DNA of 64,000 bases from Microbacterium salsuginis (GTDB lineage Bacteria > Actinomycetota > Actinomycetes > Actinomycetales > Microbacteriaceae). The notes under the pieces are model-generated. The model was not told the DNA's origin, did no database searches, and worked only from the letters and a program-made list of their open reading frames with translations. The stretch is taken from contig NZ_JABACI010000004.1 in the NCBI RefSeq assembly GCF_012524205.1, positions 744,001 to 808,000 of the forward strand, read 5' to 3'. Position numbers and translations under genes: made by a program. Positions 50,940-59,732 of the stretch are shown here, one piece after another. The number at the start of each line of letters is the position of its first letter. Within the stretch, counting starts at the first letter, position 1.

Positions 50940-51926
50940 ATGAGAATCGCCCGCTGGACTCATCGGCACGCCGTCGGCGAAGGGTTCGTCGTCGATGACC
51001 GCGTGGTGCCCTTCGGGGACGGCGCGACGGTCGCCGACATGCTCGCGGCCGGACTGGATGCCGCGCACGACGCGCACGAGCGGATCCTCCGGGACGACGC
51101 GGCCATGTCCGCCGGCATCCCGCTGACCGATGTCGTCCTTCTCCCGCCCGTCGTTCCCGCGTCCATCCGGGACTTCGTCGCGTTCGAGGAGCACGTCGAG
51201 GGCGTCTCGGCCGGCGTCGAGGGCAAGAGTCACGTCGCACCGGAGTGGTACGAGGCGCCGACCTTCTACTTCACCAACCCGCACACGGTGCTGGCCTCCG
51301 GTGAGGAGCTGCGTTCGCCGGTCACCGAGCGGCTCGACTTCGAGCTCGAGCTCGCCGCCGTGATCGGCGCCGCGCCCGACGGCGCCGAAGCCAACCTCAC
51401 GCCGGAGGAGGCGGCATCCGTCATCTTCGGCTACACGATCATGAACGACTGGTCGGCGCGCGATCTGCAGGCCCGCGAGATGAAGGTGCGCCTCGGACCG
51501 GCCAAGGGCAAGGACTTCGGCACCGTGCTGGGTCCGTGGATCGTGACGGCCGACGAGTTCGACCGGTACGTCGACGACGACGGGTTCCTGGCGATCCGCG
51601 CCGAGGTCCGGGTCAACGGCGAGCTGATCGGCGAGGACCTGGTCTCGAACATGGGCTGGCCGTTCCCCGAGCTCGTGGCCTACGCCTCGCGCAACTCACG
51701 GGTCGTTCCCGGCGACGTGCTCGGGTCGGGAACGGTCGGCAACGGCGGATGCCTCGGCGAGCTGTGGGGCCGCAACCAGGGGCTCGTGCCGCCACCACTG
51801 CAACCCGGCGACGAGGTCGCGATGACGATCGAGGGCATCGGTGAGATCGTCAATCGCGTGGGCGCGCCCGTGCCCGCCCCTGCGATCCCGCCGGCGCGCA
51901 CGCGGCCACGGGCGCGGACGCGCTGA
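50940..51926 (+). CDS. Fumarylacetoacetate hydrolase-family protein
   Basis: 328 aa from ATG 50940 behind ACGGAGA. Canonical metal residues are present: DFELELAAVIG supplies E-x-E and MNDWSARDLQAREM the downstream Asp. Other standard segments are GPAKGKDFGTVLGPWIVT and GDVLGSGTVGNGG. The family hydrolyses fumarylacetoacetate, fumarylpyruvate or acylpyruvates and isomerises homoprotocatechuate products. With an organic-acid carrier and LysR of the aromatic-sensing type, a late step in aromatic-acid breakdown is likely. The C-terminal tail is Pro/Arg-rich. Confidence 0.92.
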   Translation: MRIARWTHRHAVGEGFVVDDRVVPFGDGATVADMLAAGLDAAHDAHERILRDDAAMSAGIPLTDVVLLPPVVPASIRDFVAFEEHVEGVSAGVEGKSHVAPEWYEAPTFYFTNPHTVLASGEELRSPVTERLDFELELAAVIGAAPDGAEANLTPEEAASVIFGYTIMNDWSARDLQAREMKVRLGPAKGKDFGTVLGPWIVTADEFDRYVDDDGFLAIRAEVRVNGELIGEDLVSNMGWPFPELVAYASRNSRVVPGDVLGSGTVGNGGCLGELWGRNQGLVPPPLQPGDEVAMTIEGIGEIVNRVGAPVPAPAIPPARTRPRARTR

Positions 51927-51943
51927 CCGGCGCTGACCGGCCC

Positions 51944-51977
51944 GCGCATATCGCGCGTGTATCGAAAAGCGCATACG
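51944..51977. repeat. Short direct repeats upstream of vanH
   Basis: GCGCATA occurs at 51944-51950 and 51969-51975, 25 bp apart. A related GCGCGTGTATCG lies between (51953-51964). They sit about 40-60 bp before the vanH start in a 84-base spacer and could be regulator sites. Evidence is weak. Confidence 0.35.
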
Positions 51978-52010
51978 AGGTGACAACGACCCGACGCGTT
52001 GGCTGGACTC

Positions 52011-53081
52011 ATGGTCGTCCCCCCTCCCACGCGGTCCGGCAGCCGCGGGATGCTGCCGCCGTCGTTCCTCGTCGGATCCGCCCGCGCGGGGAGTGAAGTC
52101 GGTGGCGATCGCCCGTCCCGCCGGCTGGACGTCACCGTCTTCGGGTGCGATGTCGACGAGGCGGTGCTGTTCCGCGAGAAGGCGCCGGCCCTCGGCATCA
52201 CGCCGGTCATCACCGGCGCCGCCGTCTCCCAAGCGACGATCGAACTCGCGACCGGCAACCGCTGCATCAGCGTCGGCCACAAGACGGACGTCACGAACCC
52301 GCTCCTGCTGGCGCTGAGCCGCGCCGGTGTGGAGTACATCTCGACGCGAAGCATCGGCTACAACCACATCGACGTCGCCTTCGCCGAGAGCATCGGCATC
52401 CGCGTCGAGAACGTGGCCTACTCGCCGGCGAGCGTCGCCGACTACACGCTGATGCTGATGCTCATGGTGCTGCGTCACGCGGCATCCGTCCTCCGCCGCG
52501 TCGCTTCGCACGACTACCGGCTGCCCGAGGTGCGGGGTCGTGAACTCGGCGATCTCACGGTCGGGGTCATCGGAACGGGGCGGATCGGCGCGGCGGTCAT
52601 CGAACGCCTGCGTGGATTCGGATGCCGCATCCTCGCGCACGACGAGCGGCACACGCCGGGTGCCGATTACGTGCCGTTCGACGAGCTGCTGCGCGAGAGC
52701 GACGTCGTGACCTTGCATGCGCCGCTCACCGCTGACACGCGTCACCTTCTGGATGCCCGTCGCATGAGCCTGCTCAAGCCCGGTGCCGTCCTGGTCAACA
52801 CCGCGCGCGGTGCGCTCATCGACACCGACGCGCTCCTCCACGCTCTGGAGACCGGCCGACTGGGCGGTGCTGCTCTGGACGTCGTCGAAGACGAGGAGGG
52901 CGTCTTCTATGCCGACCATCGCGACCGGCCCGTCGAGAGCGAGCGCCTGCGGCGCCTCCAGCGTCTGCCGAACGTGATCATCAGCCCACATGCCGCCTAT
53001 TTCACCGAGCGGGCGTTGAGCGACATGGTCGAGAACTCGCTCCTGAACTGTCTGCGATTCGAAGGGAGAAACCATGGCTAG
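52011..53081 (+). CDS. vanH: VanH-type D-lactate dehydrogenase
   Basis: 356 aa from ATG 52011; TTG 51999 and ATG 52050 are alternatives and the true N-terminus is uncertain, since family similarity starts at LDVTVFGCD. It converts pyruvate to D-lactate with NAD(P)H. Family landmarks: RCISVGHKTDV, YISTRSIGYNHIDVAFAESIGIRVENVAYSPASVADYTLMLMLM, cofactor motif GVIGTGRIGAAVIERLRGFGC, catalytic Arg in NTARGAL, Glu in VVEDEEG and His in SPHAAYFTERAL. The order with the ligase and dipeptidase is the diagnostic vanHAX arrangement, which excludes a housekeeping 2-hydroxyacid dehydrogenase. Confidence 0.95.
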   Translation: MVVPPPTRSGSRGMLPPSFLVGSARAGSEVGGDRPSRRLDVTVFGCDVDEAVLFREKAPALGITPVITGAAVSQATIELATGNRCISVGHKTDVTNPLLLALSRAGVEYISTRSIGYNHIDVAFAESIGIRVENVAYSPASVADYTLMLMLMVLRHAASVLRRVASHDYRLPEVRGRELGDLTVGVIGTGRIGAAVIERLRGFGCRILAHDERHTPGADYVPFDELLRESDVVTLHAPLTADTRHLLDARRMSLLKPGAVLVNTARGALIDTDALLHALETGRLGGAALDVVEDEEGVFYADHRDRPVESERLRRLQRLPNVIISPHAAYFTERALSDMVENSLLNCLRFEGRNHG

Positions 53082-54114
53082 AACCCGGATCGGCGTCTTG
53101 TTCGGCGGTCGGTCGGAGGAGCATCCGATCTCGCTCAAGTCCGCCCGGGAGGTGGCTGCGCACCTGGACCTCGAGAAGTACGAGCCCTTCTACGTCGGAA
53201 TCACGCCGGAGGGCGCCTGGCGCCTGTGCGACGGTCCCGACGACGGCTGGGATTCCGGCTCGTCGCGCCCGGTGGTGCTGTCGCCGGATCCCGGGACGCG
53301 GGGGCTGCTGGTGCTGGGGGAGAACGGCTACGAGACGGTCGAGCTCGATGTCGTGCTGCCGGTCCTGCACGGCAAGTTCGGCGAGGACGGGGCGATCCAG
53401 GGCCTGCTCGAGCTGTCGGGCATCCCGTACGTCGGCTGTGGCATCCAGAGTTCCGCCGTGTGCATGGACAAGTCCCTCGCCTACGTCGTCGCGCGCGCCG
53501 CCGGGATCGCCACACCGGACTTCTGGGTGCTGGCGCGGGGGGACGACATCGATCCGCGGGCCATCCGCTACCCCGTGTTCGTGAAGCCCGCGCGCTCCGG
53601 GTCATCGTTCGGGGTGAGCAGAGTCACCGGTCCCGGGGAGTTCGGTGCCGCCGTGGCGGAGGCGCGACGCTACGACGAGAAGGTGCTGGTCGAAGCGGCG
53701 GTCGTCGGCAGCGAGGTGGGGTGCGCCGTCATGGGGAGCGGCCGCGAGCTGACGGTGGGCGAGGTCGACCGCATCGCGCTGTCCGGCGGGTTCTTCCGCA
53801 TCCATCAGGAGAGCACTCCCGAGACCGGTTCCGAGAACTCGACGCCGATCGTGCCGGCCGACATCCCGGACTCCTCTCGGCGGCTGGTGCAGGCGACAGC
53901 AGAGGCCATCTACCGGGTGCTGGGGTGCACCGGCATCGCCCGGGTCGACATGTTCCTCACCGAGGAGGGAACCGTGATCCTCAACGAGGTCAACACGATG
54001 CCCGGCATGACCTCGTACAGCCGCTACCCGCGCATGATGGCCGCGGCCGGCATCCCGCTCTCCGAGCTGCTCGACCGACTAGCGACCGCCGCGATGGCGG
54101 GATCCCGGCGATGA
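53074..54114 (+). CDS. vanA: D-alanine--D-lactate ligase (VanA/VanB type)
   Basis: 346 aa, ATG overlapping vanH by 8 bp with AAGGGAGAAA upstream. It joins D-Ala to D-Lac to give the depsipeptide that vancomycin cannot bind. The sequence is strikingly VanA/VanB-like: LFGGRSEEHPISLKSA, VLHGKFGEDGAIQGLLELSGIPYVGCGIQSSA, VKPARSGSSFGVS and LNEVNTMPGMTSYSRYPRMMAAAGI. H244 in FFRIHQESTPETGSEN is the omega-loop His that favours D-lactate over D-Ala; D-Ala-D-Ala ligases have Tyr there. Whether to call it VanA, VanB or another type needs alignment. Confidence 0.96.
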   Translation: MARTRIGVLFGGRSEEHPISLKSAREVAAHLDLEKYEPFYVGITPEGAWRLCDGPDDGWDSGSSRPVVLSPDPGTRGLLVLGENGYETVELDVVLPVLHGKFGEDGAIQGLLELSGIPYVGCGIQSSAVCMDKSLAYVVARAAGIATPDFWVLARGDDIDPRAIRYPVFVKPARSGSSFGVSRVTGPGEFGAAVAEARRYDEKVLVEAAVVGSEVGCAVMGSGRELTVGEVDRIALSGGFFRIHQESTPETGSENSTPIVPADIPDSSRRLVQATAEAIYRVLGCTGIARVDMFLTEEGTVILNEVNTMPGMTSYSRYPRMMAAAGIPLSELLDRLATAAMAGSRR

Positions 54115-54737
54115 ACCGCGACTTCGCCTTCGTCGACGAGCTGGTGCCCGGCATCCGGTGGGACGCGAAGTACGCCACGTGGGACAACTTCACCGGCAAG
54201 CCTGTCGAGGGTTACGCGGCCAACCGCATCGTCGGCACACGTTCCGTCTGCGAAGCGCTGCGCACGGCGCGGGCGAATGCGGCCGAGCTCGGATTCGGGC
54301 TGCTCCTGTGGGACGGGTACCGCCCGCAGCGCGCGGTCGACAGCTTCACGCGCTGGGCGCAGCGGCCCGAGGACGGCCGGACGAAGCCGCGCCACTATCC
54401 GAACATCGACCGGGACGCGATCTTCGAGAGGGGGTATGTCGCGACGAAGTCGGGGCACAGTCGCGGCAGCACCGTCGACCTGACCCTCTTCCACCTGGAC
54501 TCGGGGGACCTGGCCGCCATGGGGGGCGGCCACGACCTCATGGATGCCGTCTCGCACCATGGGGCGCGCGGACTCACACGCGTCGAGTCGGGCAACCGGA
54601 ACCGGCTGCGTGCCGTGATGGAGGCATCCGGATTCCTCCCTTACGACACCGAATGGTGGCACTACACGCTGCGCGATGAGCCCTATCCCGACACATACTT
54701 CGACTTTCCGATCGGGCAGCCGGGGGGCCGAGCATGA
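54111..54737 (+). CDS. vanX: VanX-type D-Ala-D-Ala dipeptidase
   Basis: 208 aa, ATG overlapping the ligase stop (ATGA). It cleaves D-Ala-D-Ala so that only D-Ala-D-Lac precursors remain. Zinc ligands H116 ([12 protein letters not shown]), D123 and H184 (EWWHY), general base E181 and R71 (YRPQRAV) all appear at the same numbers as in enterococcal VanX. It is cytosolic and complete. Together with vanH and the ligase it forms a full resistance core. Confidence 0.96.
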   Translation: MNRDFAFVDELVPGIRWDAKYATWDNFTGKPVEGYAANRIVGTRSVCEALRTARANAAELGFGLLLWDGYRPQRAVDSFTRWAQRPEDGRTKPRHYPNIDRDAIFERGYVATKSGHSRGSTVDLTLFHLDSGDLAAMGGGHDLMDAVSHHGARGLTRVESGNRNRLRAVMEASGFLPYDTEWWHYTLRDEPYPDTYFDFPIGQPGGRA

Positions 54738-56076
54738 TCCCGCTGAGCCTGGGCGAGATCGCGCGGATCGTCGGTGGCAGGGTCGAGGGCGACGCCGCGG
54801 TGACTGTGACGGCGCCGGCGGTGCTCGACGGGCGGCGCGCAGAGCCTGGGGGGCTCTTCGTCGCCTTCGCGGGGGAGCACGCCGACGGTCACGACTTCGC
54901 GGAGCAGGCCGCGCGAGCCGGGGCGGTGCGGTCCTCGGCACCAGGCCCACGGGGTTGCCGACGGTCGTCGCGGGCGATTCGGCGATCGCGCTGCAGGCGC
55001 TCGCCACGCACGTCGTGGCGGGGCTTCGCCCGGAGCTCTCGGTGGTGGGGATCACCGGCTCGCAGGGCAAGACGAGCACGAAGGACCTGACGGCCGCGGT
55101 GCTCGGCTCGGTCGCCCCGACCGTCGCGACCCTCGGCAACTTCAACAACGCGCTCGGGGTGCCGATCACGATGCTGCGAACCCAGTCGCGCACGCGGTTC
55201 CTCGTGGTGGAGATGGGCGCGCGCCGAGTCGGTGACATCGCGAAGCTGACCGGCATGGTCGCCCCCGATGTCGCCATCGTGCTGAACGTGGGCAAGGCGC
55301 ACCTGGGGGAGTTCGGGTCGCGATCGGCGATCGCGAGGGGCAAGGGAGAGCTCGTGCGCGGCCTGGTGCACGGCGGCACCGCGATCCTCAACGCGGATGA
55401 CGCGCGCGTGCGGGGAATGCGCGCGCTCACCGACGGGCCGGTGCTCACGTTCGGTCGCGCCGAGGGCGCCGACGTGCGGGTGGAGGGGGTGAGCCTGGAT
55501 CGACTGGGTCGTCCCTCATTCACGCTTCGGGCGGCGGATGCCACGGCCTCGGTCACGCTGCCGCTCGTGGGCGCTCACCAGGCCCTCAACGCCGCAGCCG
55601 CCGCAGCGGCAGTACTCGCTCTCGGGGTTCCGCTCGACCAATCCGCCGTCGCGCTCGCCGCCGCGTCGCTGTCGGGGCAGCGGCTGGATCTGCGGGAGCT
55701 CGACAGTGGAGCGACTCTGCTCGACGCCTCCTACAACTCGAGCCCGGGCTCGGTGCGCTCATCGGTCGACGCTCTCGTCTCGATCGCCGGTGCGCGCCGC
55801 ATCGCGGTGCTCGGCGAGATCCTCGAGCTGGGCGACCACAGCGAGGCCGAGCATCGCTCCGCCGGAGCCTACGCCGCGGAGCGCGTGGACATCGTCGTCG
55901 GTGTCGGTGCGAACGTGCGGCCGCTCGCCGAGGCGGCCGGCGACCGCGGCGTCGCGGTGCCCGACAACGCCGCGGCCGTCGACTGGCTGCGCTCGAACCT
56001 CACGCCCGGAGACGTCGTGCTCGTGAAGGCCTCCCGCGGCGCCCACCTCGACGAGGTGGTGGCGGCGCTGGTGTAG
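54734..56076 (+). pseudogene. murF: murF paralogue of the van cluster, interrupted by a one-base frameshift
   Basis: The ATG at 54734 overlaps vanX (ATGA). The first 65 codons ([20 protein letters not shown]..., [26 protein letters not shown]) are MurF-like. Similarity then continues in the next frame ([32 protein letters not shown] for [28 protein letters not shown]) to TAG 56076. One missing G near 54928 (GCGGTGCGGTC for GCGGTGGCGGTC) would restore AGAVAVLGTRP and one 448-aa MurF. Van-linked MurF copies are thought to add the D-Ala-D-Lac depsipeptide. It is a real deletion or a sequencing error. Confidence 0.85.
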
Positions 56077-56180
56077 CCGGGGAGGGTAGTTCACGCGCAG
56101 GCGGGTCCTCCGGAAGGGTCGCGCCCGCTTCGCTTCTCGTGTCCTTGCCCCACCCCCTCGCCCGCTGGCACTCTGATCGC

Positions 56181-56269
56181 CGGATCCGGAAACCGGACTT
56201 CGCGCTCATTTCCGGAGCTCGCGCGGCCAGCGCTCCGGAGACAGCGCGAAAGTCCGGTTTCCGGATCCG
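56181..56269 (+). repeat. Long inverted repeat / terminator-like element after the van-murF cluster
   Basis: Arms at 56181-56206 and 56243-56269 pair over 26 bp with one bulged base. A further internal pair (TCCGGAG 56211-56217, CTCCGGA 56233-56239) closes the loop. The right arm is followed by ATTTTCG. It could terminate the van operon. Its length and internal symmetry also suggest a mobile-palindrome (REP/MITE-like) repeat. The rest of the 56077-56335 spacer shows nothing else I can support. Confidence 0.65.
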
Positions 56270-56335
56270 ATTTTCGCGCGGTGCCTCGCGCGGCGGCGGG
56301 ATGCGTCGCTGCGCACTTCTCCCGCCGGTCCGGAC

Positions 56336-56394
56336 TTGGCAACGTTGTACAACGACGCTACCCTGAAATCCAGAATTGTTGTTGACGAGAACAA
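56336..56394 (+). promoter_or_regulatory. GH3-operon promoter with two operator palindromes
   Basis: TTGGCA (56336-56341) - 17 bp - TACCCT (56359-56364), start near 56371. CGTTGTACAACG (56343-56354, perfect) fills the spacer and TTGTTGACGAGAACAA (56379-56394, LacI-like with central CG) lies just downstream. This is consistent with repression by a TetR- or LacI-type protein encoded elsewhere. Confidence 0.65.
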
Positions 56395-56412
56395 ATATCC
56401 GGAAGGTCAAGG

Positions 56413-58752
56413 ATGACACACCCGACGGACGTCGTGGCGGCTCCCGCGTGGGCTGATCCCACGGCAGACATCGACGCCCGCGTCGAGGCGCTGATGGCCG
56501 AGATGACACCCGCCGAGAAGATCGCGCAGCTGGGCAGCTACTGGGCCGACAAGCGCGACTCGACGCAGATCATCGCACCCATGCAAGACGTGCTGTCGAA
56601 GGGGCGCCCTCCGTTCGACGAGGCCGTCGCCGACGGCATCGGCCACCTCACGCGCGTCTTCGGCACCACACCGGTGACCGCTCGCGAAGGCATGGGCAAG
56701 GTCCGCGATTCGCAGCGCCACCTGCTGGAGAGCACGCGACTGGGGATCCCGGCTGTGGTCCACGAGGAGTGCCTGACCGGCTTCACGACTCTGGGTGCCA
56801 CGGTGTATCCCGCGTCGATGGCGTGGGCGGCGACGTTCGACCCCGAGCTCGTGCGCGAGATGGCGGACGCGATCGGCTCCGACATGGCCGCGGTCGGGGT
56901 GCAGCACGGGCTCTCGCCGGTGCTCGACGTGGTCACCGACTACCGCTGGGGCCGCGTCGAAGAGACGCTCGGTGAGGACCCGTACGTGGTGGGCACGCTC
57001 GCGACCGCTTACGTCGAGGGACTCCAGGGCGCCGGCGTCATCGCGACTCTCAAGCACTTCGCGGGGCACGCCACGTCGCGCGGTGGGCGCAACCACGCGC
57101 CGGTGTCGATGGGCGAGCGCGAGCTGCGCGACCTCGTGCTGCCGCCGTTCGAGATGGCGGTGCGCGTCGGCGGGGCGCGGAGCGTCATGAACTCGTACAC
57201 CGAGCTGGATCGTGTTCCCGCGGGCGCCGATCGGTGGCTGCTGACCGAGCTGCTGCGCGATGAGTGGGGCTTCGACGGCACGGTCGTGTCGGACTACTGG
57301 GCCGTCGCGTTCCTCAAGTCCAAGCACGGCGTCGCCGAGACGATGGCGGATGCCGGGAGGCTGGCCCTGCACGCGGGCATCGATGTCGAGCTGCCCGACA
57401 TCGCCGCGTACCGCCTCCTCGACGAGGCGGATCCCGACCCGGCGCGCACCCGGGCCGACATCGACATCGCGGTGCGGCGAGTGCTCACGCAGAAGATCCA
57501 GCTCGGGCTGCTCGACGAGGGCTGGGCGCCGGCCGAGCCCGCAGACGTCGATCTCGACAGCGCCCGCAACCGCGACATCGCGCGGCGTCTCGCGGAGGAG
57601 TCGATCGTGCTCCTCGACAACGACCGCGGCGCGCTCCCGCTCGACTCCGGCACCCGGCGGATCGCGGTCGTCGGCCCGTGCGTCGAAGACCCGGGCGCGC
57701 TCATGGGCGCCTACTCGTACCCGATCCATGTCATGCCGCGGCATCCCGAAATGGGACTCGGCATCGACGCGACGTCGATCCCCGACGCGCTCCGCGCCGC
57801 GGCGCCCGGTGCTGAAGTCGTGGTCGAGCGGGGCACGCCGCTCGTCGACCCGGCCGACGACGCGGAACTGGCCCGCGCCGTCGCGGCGGCGGCGGCCAGC
57901 GACGTCGTCATCGCGGTCGTCGGCGACCGCGCAGGGATGTTCGGCAAGGGCACGTCGGGGGAGGGATCGGATGCCCCGAGCCTGGACCTTCCCGGAGACC
58001 AGGGCCGCCTCGTCGAGGCGCTGCTGCAGACCGGCACGCCCGTCGTGCTCCTGGTGCTGTCGGGCCGGCCCTACGCGCTCGGCGCCTACACCGGCCGCGC
58101 GGCGGCCATCGTGCAGTCGTTCATGCCCGGGGTTGAGGGCGCCGGCGCCATCGCGGGTGTCCTCACCGGCACCGTGAATCCCAGCGGACACCTGCCGGTG
58201 CAGATCCCGCGCACGAACGGCGCGCTCCCCCACACGTATCTGGCACCCCCGCTCGGCCAGGACGGCGACCGCATCAGCAACCTGTCGATCGCGCCGGCGT
58301 TCCCGTTCGGCCACGGTCTGTCGTACACGACCTTCTCGCTCGGCGACGTCACGCTCGACCGTGACGCCATGCCCAGCGACGGCACCGTGGTCGCATCCGT
58401 CGCGGTGACCAACACGGGCGACCGTGCCGGCGCGACCGTGGTCCAGCTGTACAGCGCCGATCCCGTCGCGCAGGTGACCCGGCCCGTCCAGCAGCTGGTC
58501 GGCTACGCCCGGGTGTCGCTCGAGCCCGGTGCGACGGCATCCGTCTCGTTCGCACTGCATGCCGACCGCTTCTCGTTCACGGGGCTCGAGCGCCGCCGCA
58601 TCGTCGAGCCCGGCGTCGTGCACCTGACCGCGGGGCTGTCGCTGACCGATGTCACGGCGCCGGCCGACCTCACGATCACCGGCCCGACGCGCGTGGTCGA
58701 CGATCCGGTGCTCGTGACCGGGATCCAGATCGAGACGGGGGATGCCGCATGA
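56413..58752 (+). CDS. Glycoside hydrolase family 3 (beta-glucosidase/xylosidase type)
   Basis: 779 aa from ATG 56413 behind GGAAGG. The N-terminal TIM barrel (residues about 20-330) holds KHFAGHATSRGGRNHAP and nucleophile D294 in GTVVSDYWAVAF. The alpha/beta sandwich (about 380-600) includes EGSDAPSLDLPGDQ, and the C-terminal fibronectin-III-like domain runs from about 660 (VASVAVTNTGDRAGATVVQLY). No signal peptide, so it acts on imported glycosides. The layout matches bacterial beta-xylosidases and beta-glucosidases. Releasing a pentose or polyol glycoside would feed the genes that follow. ATGA overlap with the next gene. Confidence 0.94.
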   Translation: MTHPTDVVAAPAWADPTADIDARVEALMAEMTPAEKIAQLGSYWADKRDSTQIIAPMQDVLSKGRPPFDEAVADGIGHLTRVFGTTPVTAREGMGKVRDSQRHLLESTRLGIPAVVHEECLTGFTTLGATVYPASMAWAATFDPELVREMADAIGSDMAAVGVQHGLSPVLDVVTDYRWGRVEETLGEDPYVVGTLATAYVEGLQGAGVIATLKHFAGHATSRGGRNHAPVSMGERELRDLVLPPFEMAVRVGGARSVMNSYTELDRVPAGADRWLLTELLRDEWGFDGTVVSDYWAVAFLKSKHGVAETMADAGRLALHAGIDVELPDIAAYRLLDEADPDPARTRADIDIAVRRVLTQKIQLGLLDEGWAPAEPADVDLDSARNRDIARRLAEESIVLLDNDRGALPLDSGTRRIAVVGPCVEDPGALMGAYSYPIHVMPRHPEMGLGIDATSIPDALRAAAPGAEVVVERGTPLVDPADDAELARAVAAAAASDVVIAVVGDRAGMFGKGTSGEGSDAPSLDLPGDQGRLVEALLQTGTPVVLLVLSGRPYALGAYTGRAAAIVQSFMPGVEGAGAIAGVLTGTVNPSGHLPVQIPRTNGALPHTYLAPPLGQDGDRISNLSIAPAFPFGHGLSYTTFSLGDVTLDRDAMPSDGTVVASVAVTNTGDRAGATVVQLYSADPVAQVTRPVQQLVGYARVSLEPGATASVSFALHADRFSFTGLERRRIVEPGVVHLTAGLSLTDVTAPADLTITGPTRVVDDPVLVTGIQIETGDAA

Positions 58753-59732
58753 CCGGCCTGACGGCGCAGAACTGGCCGATCGCGGCCGCGGCCCTTCCGT
58801 TCCCTGGACGCCTGCCCGACGGTCGCAGTGTGACCGAGGCCGGACCCGAGGCGTGGCGCGGACCGTTGACCGACGTGGCAGACGCCGGCTTCGACCGCCT
58901 CGACATCACCGACTCCTGGCTGCGCGTCGGGGACCTGACCCCCGGGCGTCTGACGGATCTCAGTGCGCTCGCCGCCGAGGTCGGCGTGGTGCCGACGTCG
59001 ATCTCGGCGATCCGGTGCAGCGTGATCGACCACGCGAACGGCGAGGCGAACCTCGCCTACAGCCACCGGACGCTGGATGCCGCAGCCTCGCTGGGCATCG
59101 AGACGGTGTCGTTCGGTCTGCACCAGGCGCTGACGCCCGCGCAGCAGGAGCAGCTGTGGTTCTGGACCGTCGAAGGTCACCAGGACGATCCCGCGGACTG
59201 GGAGCTCGCTGTCGGCAGGCTGCAGGAACTCGGCCGTCACGCGTCGGAGCTCGGCATCCTCGTCTCGCTCGAGATGTACGAGGACACGTTCCTGGGCACC
59301 GCCGACTCGGCGGTGCGGCTCGTGCAGGACATCGGCATGGACAACGTGGGACTCAACCCCGACATCGGGAATCTGGTGCGGCTGCACCGTCCCATCGAGC
59401 CGTGGTGGGAGCTGGTCGAGAAGACCGTCCCCTACGCGAACTTCTGGCACGTCAAGAACTATGCACGCGACGAAGACGCCGCGCGGGGCGCCTACTTCGC
59501 GGTGCCGGCGCCGATGCAGTACGGCCTCATCGACTACCGCCGTGCCTTCGCGTACGCGATCGAGCAGGGCTTCCAGGGCGTGATCTGCGTCGAGAACTAC
59601 GGCGGCGATGGACTGAGCGTCTGCGCCGACAACCGTGACTACCTGCGCCGGCACGTGCTGCCCAAGCGCGAGGGGTACGCGCTGGGTACCAGCAGGGTGC
59701 GCCAGCCGCGCCAGGACGGCGGTGCCGCATGA
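58749..59732 (+). CDS. Sugar phosphate isomerase/epimerase-family TIM barrel
   Basis: 327 aa, ATG overlapping the GH3 stop. AP-endonuclease-2-like TIM barrel: FDRLDITDSWLRVGDL, ETVSFGLH, LGILVSLEMYEDTFLGTADSAVRLVQDIGMDNVGLNPDIGNL, FWHVKNYARDEDAARG and GVICVENYGGDG. Metal-binding candidates are E in LEMYED, D in NPDIGN, H in WHVKNY and E in CVENYG. Such proteins isomerise or epimerise ketoses and keto-sugar phosphates or acids. It sits between a glycosidase and a ketose kinase, so conversion of a free or phosphorylated short ketose is likely. Confidence 0.88.
   Translation: MTGLTAQNWPIAAAALPFPGRLPDGRSVTEAGPEAWRGPLTDVADAGFDRLDITDSWLRVGDLTPGRLTDLSALAAEVGVVPTSISAIRCSVIDHANGEANLAYSHRTLDAAASLGIETVSFGLHQALTPAQQEQLWFWTVEGHQDDPADWELAVGRLQELGRHASELGILVSLEMYEDTFLGTADSAVRLVQDIGMDNVGLNPDIGNLVRLHRPIEPWWELVEKTVPYANFWHVKNYARDEDAARGAYFAVPAPMQYGLIDYRRAFAYAIEQGFQGVICVENYGGDGLSVCADNRDYLRRHVLPKREGYALGTSRVRQPRQDGGAA

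Noticed and set aside
52011..53081. Phosphoglycerate dehydrogenase or general 2-hydroxyacid dehydrogenase
   Set aside because: VanH-specific segments and overlap with the D-Ala-D-Lac ligase and VanX make the van role clear.
56181..56269. CRISPR repeat or attachment site
   Set aside because: Only one copy of a hairpin is present, with no spacers, integrase or tRNA end nearby.
56407..58623. 738-codon open frame antisense to the GH3 gene
   Set aside because: Composition is His/Arg/Gly-rich with no domain pattern. The plus-strand GH3 has complete motifs, so this is a GC-rich shadow frame.
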